Source of the DNA: Methylotenera sp.
GTDB lineage: Bacteria > Pseudomonadota > Gammaproteobacteria > Burkholderiales > Methylophilaceae
NCBI GenBank assembly: GCA_020622105.1
Contig: JAHRYP010000009.1
Location: forward strand, 26,615-90,614
Length of the DNA stretch: 64,000 nucleotides
Direction of reading: 5' to 3'
Positions 9,816-20,215 of the stretch are shown here, piece by piece. The notes under the pieces were generated by a model. It saw nothing but the letters and a program-made list of their open reading frames with translations. It did not search any database and was not told the origin of the DNA. The position numbers were made by a program, and so were the translations under genes. Each line of letters begins with the position of its first letter. Positions within the stretch are counted from its first letter, which is position 1.

Positions 9816-11063
9816 GCTAGTATACGCCGCTAATTTTGAAATTCGTATACTTGCTGGCGGATGTGAGTCATAAAATGCAGAATGTAGTGGATCCGGCGTC
9901 AATGTAGATGCATTATCACGATATAGTTTGACTAAAGCTTCTACCAGATTTTTCGCATTTGCATGTTTCGCTGCATAGTCATCTGCTTCAAATTCATTTT
10001 TGCGTGAATAGCTCGCCATGAGTGGGCGTAACAGAAATAAGAACACTGGTGACACTAACAGGAATAGCAATAACGCCATGTAATTACTAGACTGCTCAAT
10101 ACCTAATCCTGCGTAGAACCAATCCTGATTCATGAGCCAGCCCAGCAGCGCCAGACCGACAAAGCTTACAAAAAACATCAGTGCGATGCGTTTGATCACA
10201 TGGTGATGACGGAAATGGCCGAGTTCGTGTGCGAGTACCGCTTCAATCTCATCTGCATTCAGTCGCTCCAGTAGCGTATCAAAAAATACTACGCGCTTGG
10301 ATGAGCCAAAGCCCGTGAAGTAAGCATTGCCGTGACTGCTGCGTGCTGAGCCATCCATCACAAACAGACCTTGTGATTTAAATCCGCATTTTGTGAGTAA
10401 CGTTTCAATTCTTTGCTTCAGCTCTACATCTGCTAATGGCGTAAATTTATTGAAGAACGGCGCAATGAATGTCGGGTAAACCGCAAGCATTACCAGATTG
10501 AATACACTCCATACAATCCATAGGTAAAGCCACCAGTAAGCGCCGGCACCCTGCATCAGCCATAGTGCTGCGAACAGGATAGGTGCGCCGAGTATTACAC
10601 CTACAATAGTGTGTTTAAGCATGTCACTGAAAAACATGCTGCGTGTCATTTTATTAAAGCCGAACTTTTCATCTACAGTAAATGTTTTATAGTAATCAAA
10701 AGGAATATCGATCAGACTACTGACTATCATGGCGCTACAGATCACCAGTGCACCACGTGCAATTTCATTAGCTGGCAGCAGGTTGCGCCAGATTTCGTCA
10801 ATGAGTTGCAGGCCGCCGCCGATAGTTAGTATAGCCAGTAGTGCTGCCTGCGCAGTCGCTTCAATAATCACCAGTTTTGTTTTTGCGTTGGAGTAATCAG
10901 CAGCTTTTTGATGGGCATCCAGTGAAATGCTACCGCTGAATGCTGCAGGCACCTCATTACGGTGCGATTGCACATGGGCAATATGGCGGTTTCCCAGCCA
11001 GATGCGGATGCCGGTGGTCAGCAGCAGTAAGGTTACAAAAGTGAGAGTCAGTGTATAAGCCAT
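9813..11063 (-). CDS. M48 family metallopeptidase (Ste24/CAAX protease-like)
   Basis: AVLAHELGHFRHHHV (HExxH), multiple TM segments, FDYYKTFTVDEKFGFNK. Confidence 0.93.
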   Translation of the reverse strand: MAYTLTLTFVTLLLLTTGIRIWLGNRHIAHVQSHRNEVPAAFSGSISLDAHQKAADYSNAKTKLVIIEATAQAALLAILTIGGGLQLIDEIWRNLLPANEIARGALVICSAMIVSSLIDIPFDYYKTFTVDEKFGFNKMTRSMFFSDMLKHTIVGVILGAPILFAALWLMQGAGAYWWLYLWIVWSVFNLVMLAVYPTFIAPFFNKFTPLADVELKQRIETLLTKCGFKSQGLFVMDGSARSSHGNAYFTGFGSSKRVVFFDTLLERLNADEIEAVLAHELGHFRHHHVIKRIALMFFVSFVGLALLGWLMNQDWFYAGLGIEQSSNYMALLLFLLVSPVFLFLLRPLMASYSRKNEFEADDYAAKHANAKNLVEALVKLYRDNASTLTPDPLHSAFYDSHPPASIRISKLAAYTS

Positions 11064-11174
11064 CTTTATGTGTTTCGTAAAATTGATTTCGGTTAATATT
11101 ATGTATTGTGAAGCATTTTAGATACGATGGTTCACGCAGTTTGCTTTACAACGCTAATTTTAATGGAAATCATG

Positions 11175-11735
11175 ATGACAGCATCAACCAACGGAACGAA
11201 TCAGAATAATTTAATTTGGCTGGATATGGAAATGAGTGGTTTATTGCCTGATTCAGACCGTATTTTAGAACTAGCTGCAGTGGTCACTGATGCTGAACTC
11301 AATGTGCTGGGTGAATCGCCGGTTTTTGTAGTACATCAGAGTGATGCTGTGCTTGATGGTATGGATGCCTGGAACAAGGGTGCACATGGCCGTTCCGGCT
11401 TGATCGAAAAAGTAAAAGCCTCAACACTGACCGAGGACGAAGCATCAGCGCAGATGATTGAGTTTTTAAAGCAGTTTGTGCCTAGTGGTAAGTCGCCGAT
11501 GTGCGGTAATTCGATCTGTCAGGATAGGCGCTTTATGGCTCGCTATATGCCACAATTGGAATGTTATTTCCATTATCGCAATCTGGACGTCAGCGTGTTT
11601 AAAGAACTGGCACGCCGCTGGAAACCTGAAATTTATTCGGGCTTCAAAAAAGCGAGCAAACATGAAGCATTGGCCGATATTTATGAATCCATTGATGAGC
11701 TTAAATATTACCGCGAGCACTTTATCGTTAAATAA
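11175..11735 (+). CDS. orn: oligoribonuclease
   Basis: [44 protein letters not shown]; start chosen among several ATGs. Confidence 0.95.
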   Translation: MTASTNGTNQNNLIWLDMEMSGLLPDSDRILELAAVVTDAELNVLGESPVFVVHQSDAVLDGMDAWNKGAHGRSGLIEKVKASTLTEDEASAQMIEFLKQFVPSGKSPMCGNSICQDRRFMARYMPQLECYFHYRNLDVSVFKELARRWKPEIYSGFKKASKHEALADIYESIDELKYYREHFIVK

Positions 11736-11936
11736 TACTTTTAAATAAAATAACTTTAAATAAGATAACGTACAGATAAAAAAGAGGGCGTCCATGTCAG
11801 TAGACGCCCGAAGGGAGAAAAGCAATAATTTGGAGAAGCACTAGGCTTAATGTTATTAAAGCATTAACTATGCCAAGCTATATCTTCACCAATATTGTGA
11901 GCCTCCCTGCTTTAACTGTTAATTTGCTCCGATAAT

Positions 11937-13388
11937 TTAGACTAATCCTTCATACACAGCCAGGTATTCCTGAGCGCTCTTGTCCCAGCTCAAGTTTTGT
12001 GACATGCCGGTTTTTTGAATCTGTAACCAGGTGTCTTTGTTATTCCTATACATCTCTACAGCACGCCTGATACAAGCCATTAAACCATCAGCGCTCGCTT
12101 CAACCATCACAAAGCCGTTAGCGGTCTTGTTGGCAATGTGCGCATTATTACTGTCGATAACTGAATCAGCCAAGCCGCCAGTAGCATTGACGATAGGCGG
12201 TGTGCCGTAAGCCAGTCCGTAAAGCTGGTTTAGCCCGCATGGTTCAAAGCGTGAAGGCATAATAAACATGTCACAGCCAGCCATGATCTGATGCGATAAC
12301 GGCTCGTTATAGCCAATCGTTACGCTGACGCGCCCCGGGTTCTGAATGGCTATATTCTGAAACAATGCTTCGAGCCCCATTTCACCGCCACCAAGCAAGG
12401 CAAACTGGCAACCCTGATCTATCAAAGTCTGTAAATGCGGTACTAGCATGTCGAGACCTTTCTGGTGTGTTAGCCGGCTTACTACGCCCAGTAATGGTGC
12501 GGCTGCATCAACATTGAGCCCAAGGCTCTGCTGCAGGGCTGCCTTTACTTCTTGTTTACCAGCCAGATTTTGGCTGCTGTAATTTTTGATCAGGTATTTA
12601 TCGTGTTCAGGATTCCACTCTTCTGTTTCGATGCCATTGAGAATACCTTTTATCTCATCGCTGCGTTGAGATAAAAGTCCCTCAAGGCCAAAGCCAAAAG
12701 CTGCCGTTTGTATCTCGACTGCATAGCGTGGGCTCACTGTAGTGATCGCGTCTGCATAAAAAATACCGGCTTTCAGAAACGATAGCTGGCCGTGGTATTC
12801 AAATCCTTCGATCGAGAAGCCTGCGCTTGGTAAACCAAGTGATACTACCCAGTGTGGCGCGTAGCTGCCCTGAAAAGCCATATTGTGCAGACTGATAATG
12901 GATTTTGCACGGCTATGTTCGGTTAGCTTCATGTAAGCTGGTGCCAGTCCTGTCTGCCAGTCGTTACAATGTACAATATCCGGATGCCAGTCTGTAATAG
13001 GGGAGTGTTCGCTAGCTAGAATAGAAGCAACCTTTGACAGCACGCCAAAACGTACCGGGTTATCTTGCCATTCCAGCCCATTAGGATCTGCATATGGACC
13101 GCCATTACGTTCATATAGTGCCGCTGATTTGATTACAATGACTTTTACCTTGGTTTCTTTAATGATACCGAGTAAAAGTTCAGCATGGTCGATATGCGGT
13201 AAATGGTGAAGAGTGCCTATAGACTTCAGGTCTGCCAGCTGATTCAAAACTGCCGGATAACCGGGTATCAAGATGCGAATATCAACACCTAATCGCTGAA
13301 GTGCATTAGGTAATGAACCGCTGACATCTGCCAGTCCTCCGGTTTTAATCAGAGGAAAAACTTCTGAACTGACAAATAATACTTTCAT
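11937..13388 (-). CDS. glgA: glycogen synthase (ADP-glucose)
   Basis: MKVLFVSSEVFPLIKTGGLADVSGSLP, PSRFEPCGLNQLYGLAYGTPPIV. Confidence 0.96.
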   Translation of the reverse strand: MKVLFVSSEVFPLIKTGGLADVSGSLPNALQRLGVDIRILIPGYPAVLNQLADLKSIGTLHHLPHIDHAELLLGIIKETKVKVIVIKSAALYERNGGPYADPNGLEWQDNPVRFGVLSKVASILASEHSPITDWHPDIVHCNDWQTGLAPAYMKLTEHSRAKSIISLHNMAFQGSYAPHWVVSLGLPSAGFSIEGFEYHGQLSFLKAGIFYADAITTVSPRYAVEIQTAAFGFGLEGLLSQRSDEIKGILNGIETEEWNPEHDKYLIKNYSSQNLAGKQEVKAALQQSLGLNVDAAAPLLGVVSRLTHQKGLDMLVPHLQTLIDQGCQFALLGGGEMGLEALFQNIAIQNPGRVSVTIGYNEPLSHQIMAGCDMFIMPSRFEPCGLNQLYGLAYGTPPIVNATGGLADSVIDSNNAHIANKTANGFVMVEASADGLMACIRRAVEMYRNNKDTWLQIQKTGMSQNLSWDKSAQEYLAVYEGLV

Positions 13389-13482
13389 TGGCATGATTTT
13401 CTCGCTAAAGTTCTGTGATGACTGTAAACACACGGTTGGCGTCTGTAATTCTACTACACGAACATAATGGTGCGGCTATAAG

Positions 13483-13878
13483 ATGAATCCAGTGATAAAT
13501 TTTACAAATATGCTGGCAATTGGTGCTGGCGCGGCATTAGGTGCCTGGTCGAGATGGGGGCTTGGTTTGGCCTTGAATACGATATTGCCCAATTTTCCTC
13601 TGGGTACACTTATAGCAAATCTAATCGGCGGCCTGTTGATGGGAGTTGCAATGGGACTAATCGGAATCGGTAGCCTGGATAGTGCCAGCTTGCGATTGTT
13701 TGTTACCACTGGCTTCCTAGGGGGGCTGACAACATTCTCGGCATTTACCGGTGAAAGTCTGGCGCTGCTACATAAGCAGGAGTATGTGCTGGCAACGCTA
13801 CATACCTGCAGCCATGTGTTTGGCGCATTGCTTATGGCAGCAGCAGGTGTGGCCTTTATTCAGTATTTAAAACATTAA
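13483..13878 (+). CDS. crcB: CrcB-type fluoride exporter
   Basis: GAALGAWSRWGLGL, GTLIANLIGGLLMG, FVTTGFLGGLTTFSAFTGE. Confidence 0.93.
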   Translation: MNPVINFTNMLAIGAGAALGAWSRWGLGLALNTILPNFPLGTLIANLIGGLLMGVAMGLIGIGSLDSASLRLFVTTGFLGGLTTFSAFTGESLALLHKQEYVLATLHTCSHVFGALLMAAAGVAFIQYLKH

Positions 13879-13950
13879 ATCTCAGACTCAGGAATTTTAT
13901 TGCGTATCTTTAGTCTAGTGTTCTATGCAATGAAAATTTAGTGAGTAAAT

Positions 13951-14510
13951 ATGAATACATTTCAAAAAGTATTAAATCTGAGTCAAAAAATTGTTTTATC
14001 AACTATTTTATTAACGGTGACGCAAATGGCAAATGCAGCGTGTTCAGAGCTCTACAATCATCAGTTTACCACTCTGCAGGGCAATAAAATAAATCTGTGT
14101 GACTATCAGGATAAACCAATTCTGGTGGTGAATACAGCAAGTAAATGTGGTTTTACACCACAGTTTGAGTCTCTGGAAGGACTTTATAGCAAACATAAAG
14201 ATAAGGGACTGCTGGTGATTGGTTTTCCATCCAATGACTTCAGGCAAGAGCTCAGTGATGACAAACAAATTGGTGACTTCTGTAAACAGACTTATGCAGT
14301 CAAGTTTCCGATGATTACCAAAACTTCTGTAAGTGGTGCTAATGCAAACCCTTTTTATAAACAGCTCGCAGCTAAAACCGGCCAAGCGCCTAGCTGGAAC
14401 TTCTTTAAATATGTGATTCGCCTGGCGGTAAAGAAGTATATGCTTACACCAGTGATGTAAAGCCTGATGCTGCCGAGATTATGGGTAAAATAAAACCCGC
14501 TTTGAAGTAG
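13951..14510 (+). pseudogene. glutathione peroxidase, frameshifted near 14413-14422 (ORF closes early at 14460)
   Basis: VVNTASKCGFTPQFESLEGLY, WNFFKYVI; C-terminus PGGKEVYAYTSDVKPDAAEIMGKIKPALK continues in another frame to 14510. Confidence 0.85.
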
Positions 14511-14529
14511 ATTTATTAAGGCATTAAAC

Positions 14530-14561
14530 ATAAAAAAAGGAACCTGGAGTTCCTTTTTTTA
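14530..14561. terminator. bidirectional rho-independent terminator (gpx/ppsR convergent)
   Basis: AAAAAAAGGAACCTGGAGTTCCTTTTTTT hairpin with A/T tracts on both sides. Confidence 0.85.
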
Positions 14562-14582
14562 TGTTTGCTGATGAGGTTTAAT

Positions 14583-15410
14583 TCAGGCAGTGCCGTTTTG
14601 TTTTTTGCTTGGATGTCGAATTTTTTCGATGATAATGGCAGAAAGTTCTTCAACTGAGCGGCTGGTTGAATCTGCCCATGTAATGCCGGCATTGCGCATC
14701 AGGTCTTCAGCTGTAGCGATTTCTTTGCGACAGTTATCCAGAGAAGCATAAAAGCTGCCTGATCTACGTTCGTTGCGTACCGCATGCAGACGTTCTGGCT
14801 TGATGGTTAAGCCAAAAATTTTATCCAAGTGCTTGTTGAGTACTTCAGGCAAGTGGCCGCGCTCAAAGTCTTCAGGTATCAACGGATAGTTAGCAGCCTT
14901 AACGCCAAATTGCATCGCCAAGTAAACGCTGGTTGGTGTCTTGCCGCAGCGGGAAACCCCTATGAGTATCACTTCGGCCTGTTCCAGGCCATTGTTGGTC
15001 ATGCCATCATCGTGATTCAGTGTGAAATTGACGGCTTCCATACGATCGTTATAGCTGCTGCCCATGACGCTGTGCGCAATACCTGCCCCGGTCAGCGGCG
15101 GTTGCTCGAGTTCAACACCAAGTGGATCAATGAATGTAGTGAACAGGTCGATAAAGTAGGCGTTAGACTGCTTGATCATGTTACGCAGGTTTAAGTCACC
15201 TAAGGACATAATCACAACCGGACGGCCGCCATCTTTCTTTTCGGCGCTTGCTATTGCTTCCTGCGCCAGTTTGATTTTTTCCGGCGTATTGGTAAACGGC
15301 AGGCGCTCTTGGGTAAAGTGCGTGTTTGGAAAGTGCTCCAGCAATTTACCCAAAGATCCTGCCGTAATACCAGTGCCGTCAGAAATAAAGAACGCGGTAC
15401 GGTTTATCAT
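14583..15410 (-). CDS. ppsR: PEP synthase kinase/pyrophosphorylase (posphoenolpyruvate synthetase regulatory protein)
   Basis: FFISDGTGITAGSLG, ILIGVSRCGKTPTSVYLA; adjacent to ppsA. Confidence 0.95.
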   Translation of the reverse strand: MINRTAFFISDGTGITAGSLGKLLEHFPNTHFTQERLPFTNTPEKIKLAQEAIASAEKKDGGRPVVIMSLGDLNLRNMIKQSNAYFIDLFTTFIDPLGVELEQPPLTGAGIAHSVMGSSYNDRMEAVNFTLNHDDGMTNNGLEQAEVILIGVSRCGKTPTSVYLAMQFGVKAANYPLIPEDFERGHLPEVLNKHLDKIFGLTIKPERLHAVRNERRSGSFYASLDNCRKEIATAEDLMRNAGITWADSTSRSVEELSAIIIEKIRHPSKKQNGTA

Positions 15411-15467
15411 GTGCTGCTATCCAGTCTGGTGGTGTCCAAGTGATGCAATGGTTGAGCAAATCAAAGA

Positions 15468-17841
15468 CTATTTTTTAGTCAGTCTCTGCCATGTAGCAAC
15501 CACCGTGTCTGGATTCAGTGATACTGATTGAATACCTTCAGCAACCAGCCATTCAGCAAAATCTTCATGGTCTGATGGGCCTTGACCGCAGATACCTACA
15601 TATTTACCAAGACGGTTACAGGTGCTGATTGCCATTCTGAGCAATACTTTTACTGCATCGTTACGCTCATCAAAGCCGTCAGCCAGAATACCTGAGTCAC
15701 GGTCCATGCCTAATGTCAGCTGCGTCAGGTCGTTAGAGCCGATTGAGAAGCCATCGAAGTACTCAAGGAACTGTTCCGCCAGCAATGCGTTAGATGGAAT
15801 CTCGCACATCATAATCAGGCGCAAGCCGTTTTCGCCACGTTTGAGACCGTTAGCCGCCATGATTTCTGTTACCGCTTTAGCTTCATCCAGAGTACGTACG
15901 AAAGGCAGCATCAGTTCAACGTTGATCAGGCCCATTTCATCGCGTACTTTTTTCATGGCTGCACATTCCATGGCAAAGCACTCTTTAAAATCTTCTGCCA
16001 TATAACGCGCTGCACCACGGAAACCGATCATCGGGTTTTCTTCATCTGGCTCGTAGATCTCGCCGCCAACCAGTTTTTTGTACTCTGCTAGACTTGAAGT
16101 CTGAAGTACGTACGATGACTGGTTTTGGATAAAACGCAGCAGCAATCGTAGCTACGCCTTCAGCAACTTTATCAATATAGAATTGCTTAGGTGATGAATA
16201 GCCACGTGCACGGTTCTTAATAATAGTCTGCACAGCAGATGGCATTGCATCTACATTCAAGATGGCTTTCGGGTGGATGCCAACCATGTTGTTGATCACG
16301 AATTCCAGACGTGCCAAGCCAACGCCGTCGTTTGGTGTTTGTGCAAAGCTGAACGCCATATCCGGGTTACCCACGTTCATCATGATTTTGCATGGTGGTT
16401 TGCTCAAGGCAGCTGTAGCTTGAGTGTTAACCTCATATTCAATCGCGCCGTGGTAAACAAAGCCTGATTCACCTTCAGCACAAGATACAGTAACAATTTC
16501 GCCTTCACGCAATACATCAGTTGCATTCACTGCGCCCACGATTGCAGGAATACCTAACTCCCGCGCGATAATCGCAGCATGACAGGTACGGCCGCCGCGG
16601 TTCGTTACCAAAGCACTGGCGCGTTTCATCACCGGTTCCCAGTTAGGGTCTGTCATATCCGCTACGAGAACGTCACCTGGCTGTACCAGATGCATATCCG
16701 CCGGATCCAGTACGATACGTACTGGGCCTACGCCCACTTTTTGCGTTACCGCACGGCCCACTACTAATGGTTTTTCGCTGTGTTTGTTGAGTTTGAATGT
16801 TTCAGTAATATTGTTTGCTGCTTGTTGTGACTTAACTGTTTCCGGGCGTGCCTGCAGAATGTACAACTTATTATCAATACCGTTTTTGCCCCATTCGATA
16901 TCCATTGGACAGCCATAATGGGCTTCAATCTGCATTGCATAACGTGCCAGTTCTAAAACGTCTGCGTCTGACAGTGAGTAACGGTCACTCTCTAATGGAT
17001 CAACATCAACGGTTTGCGTACTTTTACCTGCGCGTGTTGCATCGCTGAATATCATTTTAATGAGTTTTGAACCCATGGTACGGCGCACGATAGAAGGCTT
17101 GCCTTGCGCCAGAGTCGGTTTATGTACGTAGAACTCGTCAGGGTTCACTGCACCTTGCACTACAGTTTCACCCAGACCGTATGATGAAGTGATAAATACT
17201 ACATCTTTAAAGCCTGATTCAGTATCAATAGTGAACATAACACCAGCACAGCCGATATCGCTGCGTACCATTTGCTGAACACCGGCTGAAAGTGCTACAT
17301 CAGCGTGTACAAAGCCTTTATGTACACGATATGAAATCGCGCGGTCGTTATAAAGAGATGCGAATACTTCTTTGATCGCGTGCAGGATATTGTCTAAACC
17401 ATGGATGTTCAGGAAAGATTCCTGTTGGCCCGCAAATGAAGCGTCCGGTAAGTCTTCAGCAGTTGCTGATGAGCGTACTGCGAATGTCGCATCTTTACCT
17501 GATTTTGCAATCAGAATTTCATAATTTTCTTTAATCGCTTTATCTAAAGCTGGTGGAAACGGCGCTTCCATAATCCATTCGCGCACTTTTTTACCGCAAA
17601 TGGCCAATGCTTGTGTGTCATCTATGTTTAAGTTATCTAACTCAGCATTGATTTTGTCGTCAAGGCCGTTTTGAGCCAGAAATTCACGGTATGCATCTGC
17701 TGTAGTCGCAAACCCGGTTGGGACGCGCACACCTTTTGCGGATAGCTGTGAAATCATTTCGCCTAAGGAAGCATTTTTACCTCCGACTGAAGGTACATCT
17801 ATATTGCGAAGGTTTTCAAATGGAATAACGTGGGCTGACAT
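15468..17841 (-). pseudogene. ppsA: phosphoenolpyruvate synthase, split by a frameshift near 16090-16105
   Basis: 599 aa N-terminal ORF (VPSVGGKNASLGEM, GGRTCHAAIIARELG) ends in [13 protein letters not shown] then goes out of frame; the next frame gives [28 protein letters not shown] through the C-terminal GSNDLTQL and [10 protein letters not shown]. Confidence 0.93.
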
Positions 17842-18224
17842 GATAGTTCCTTAGATGTTCAAACAAGTAATTGATTAATTCTTTTAGTCCGCTTTTGGCA
17901 AGCATATTGCAGCAAACATGTGAAATATGCGTTTGGAAAAGGGTGATTAAATAGTTAGTTATTATTAGTTAGGTCTTATTTTGCCTAATTATCCCGAGGT
18001 TGTCACCTGATAATGCTTAGATTAAATAAATCTTTTAAGTAAACGTTGAAAATTGATTAAATTATTCTTTTGCCTTGATGCTTGCGATATATGAAAATAA
18101 CTGACTGTCAGCTAAAATATAGTTGCATAACAGGAAACAACACTTACAATGATGCAACAATTAATCATGCAACACTTCAAATTTTATAATATGCCTGTCT
18201 GGCCACTTCGGCAATTGGAAAAGC

Positions 18225-19205
18225 ATGACTGCTAGCATACAAGTGCGCACTAGCGGACGTTTACATATGGGCTTTTTCGATCTGCACGGCGGCTTGGGGC
18301 GAAAATTCGGCAGCATAGGATTAAGCTTGGCTGAGCCTGCATTGCTTATTGAAGCGCAGGCTTCTAAACATCTGAATGTTACAGGCGAAGCATCAGTGCC
18401 GGGTACAGTGCTTGCAAAAGCTTCTGCTATTGCACAGCAATTGGCTACAAAACTGGACTTGGCTGGGGCGCTTGACCTTCATATCAGTGAGCATATCCCT
18501 GAACACGCGGGATTAGGCTCGGGGACACAGATTGCCCTCGCGGTAGGTTCGGCTATCAGCAATTTATATCATCTAGATTTAAATGCGCGCAAAATCGCGG
18601 AGCTCTCCGGGCGCGGCAGACGTTCCGGTATCGGCATTGCTGCGTTCGATCATGGCGGATTGTTAATTGATGGCGGGCGGGGTATTGCGGCTGATGCTAA
18701 TGCAGTGCCGCCTTTGCTCGCAAGATATCATTTTCCCGAAGAGTGGGCGATATTACTGATTTTTGATGCAACGCAGCCAGGTATTCATGGCGAGGAGGAA
18801 AAACTGGGCTTTAATCAGCTCCCGGTTTTCCCTGAGAGTCTGGCGGCGCATTTATGCCGACATGTGCTGATGCAGGCAATGCCTGCCATTGTCGAAAAAG
18901 ATTTAACGGCATTCGGACATTCCATACAAGTATTGCAGCAGCATGTGGGTGATTACTTCGCTCCGGTACAAGGCGGCCGTTACGCTAGTAAACTGGTAGG
19001 TGATGTGCTGCATTATCTGCAGCAAGCAGGAGTTGCCTGTTTTGGACAAAGTTCCTGGGGGCCAACTGGTTTTGCGATATTTGAAAACAGCACTACTGCG
19101 GAACAATATGTGCAGCAATTAAAAATTAAATTTACTGATCAAGCCTTGTCCTGGAGAGTCTGCAAGGCCAATAATCAAGGTGCAGAAATTAACGTGCAGG
19201 GGTAA
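18225..19205 (+). CDS. mptG: beta-ribofuranosylaminobenzene 5'-phosphate synthase family (H4MPT biosynthesis)
   Basis: RTSGRLHMGFFDLHGGLGRKFGSIGLSL, EHAGLGSGTQIALAVG, GRGRRSGIGIAAFDHGGLLIDGG. Confidence 0.92.
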   Translation: MTASIQVRTSGRLHMGFFDLHGGLGRKFGSIGLSLAEPALLIEAQASKHLNVTGEASVPGTVLAKASAIAQQLATKLDLAGALDLHISEHIPEHAGLGSGTQIALAVGSAISNLYHLDLNARKIAELSGRGRRSGIGIAAFDHGGLLIDGGRGIAADANAVPPLLARYHFPEEWAILLIFDATQPGIHGEEEKLGFNQLPVFPESLAAHLCRHVLMQAMPAIVEKDLTAFGHSIQVLQQHVGDYFAPVQGGRYASKLVGDVLHYLQQAGVACFGQSSWGPTGFAIFENSTTAEQYVQQLKIKFTDQALSWRVCKANNQGAEINVQG

Positions 19206-19303
19206 GGGCACAGATTTAAAGTTTCAGGTTTTATAGTCTGTACTTAATGGCTCGGCACTAAGTCAGACAGGTTTTAAATTAAATAAATTTTAAGGTTGTT
19301 ATC

Positions 19304-20215
19304 ATGGAAAAACCCAGCATTTTGCATTTGTTTACGGCAGCTAAAAATGCCAGCCCATTTGATGTCAATATGGCTTTTGACGCGGGTTTCGATAAAATTA
19401 TGCCGTACACTAATGTCGAATTGTCTGAAGTGGCAGGGCTGACGCAGGATGCGATCTTTTCGCGTAGCCCGTCAGGTGTAAAACGTGAAGGTGTTTTTAT
19501 TGGGGGGCGTGATATAGACCTCGCCATGCAGATGCTTCACGCTGCCAAGAATGCTATGTTTGCTCCATTTGCCTGCTCTGTATTCGCTGATCCTTCCGGA
19601 GCATTCACAACTGCTGCTGCAATGATAGCTAAGGTAGAAGCACACCTTAAAGCTAAGTTTGGTGAAGATTTAAACGGCAAAACACTGAGTGTGTTTGGCG
19701 CCACAGGGCCGGTAGGCGGCTGCGCTGCGATTATAGCTGCAAAACAGGGTGCAAATGTGCAATTGGTTGCGCACAATTCGCTTGCAAGAGTCGAAGCAAA
19801 AGCTCAGCTCTGGAATAGTGAGTATCAAATTAATCTACAAATAGTTGATGGCAGCACAGATGCGAAAAAATCTGACGTTCTGGCACAAGCCGAAATTGTC
19901 ATCTGTGCTGCTGCAGCTGGAGTGCAGGTGATTAGCCTCGAGCAGTTAACACAGGCCAAACGCCTGAAAATCGTCGCAGATGTAAATGCAGTTGCACCTA
20001 ATGGTGTACAAGGGGTGGATGTTAGCCATGACGGCGTGCAGGTTGCCAGTACCAATATTTATGGCATCGGTGCACTTGCGATCGGTCAGCTCAAATATGC
20101 AACCCAGCATCAGTTGTTAAAACAAATGCTGCCGCAAGATCAGGAAAAGCCTAAATATCTAGACTTTATGGCAGCATTCAATCTGGCACGCGAATTATCA
20201 AAAAATCAATACTGA
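19304..20215 (+). CDS. mtdB: NAD(P)-dependent methylene-tetrahydromethanopterin dehydrogenase
   Basis: FDVNMAFDAGFDKIMPYTNV, IFSRSPSGVKREGVFIGGRD, FGATGPVGGCAAIIAAKQGA. Confidence 0.9.
   Translation: MEKPSILHLFTAAKNASPFDVNMAFDAGFDKIMPYTNVELSEVAGLTQDAIFSRSPSGVKREGVFIGGRDIDLAMQMLHAAKNAMFAPFACSVFADPSGAFTTAAAMIAKVEAHLKAKFGEDLNGKTLSVFGATGPVGGCAAIIAAKQGANVQLVAHNSLARVEAKAQLWNSEYQINLQIVDGSTDAKKSDVLAQAEIVICAAAAGVQVISLEQLTQAKRLKIVADVNAVAPNGVQGVDVSHDGVQVASTNIYGIGALAIGQLKYATQHQLLKQMLPQDQEKPKYLDFMAAFNLARELSKNQY

Noticed and set aside
11786-11809. GGGCGTC...GACGCCC hairpin between convergent orn and glgA
   Set aside because: Plausible weak terminator, but no T-tract on either side close to the stem; not supported well enough to call.
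13434-13482. Possible fluoride riboswitch upstream of crcB
   Set aside because: The short leader does not show the conserved GAUGG...CUGAUGACUCCUA-type elements; no support from sequence.
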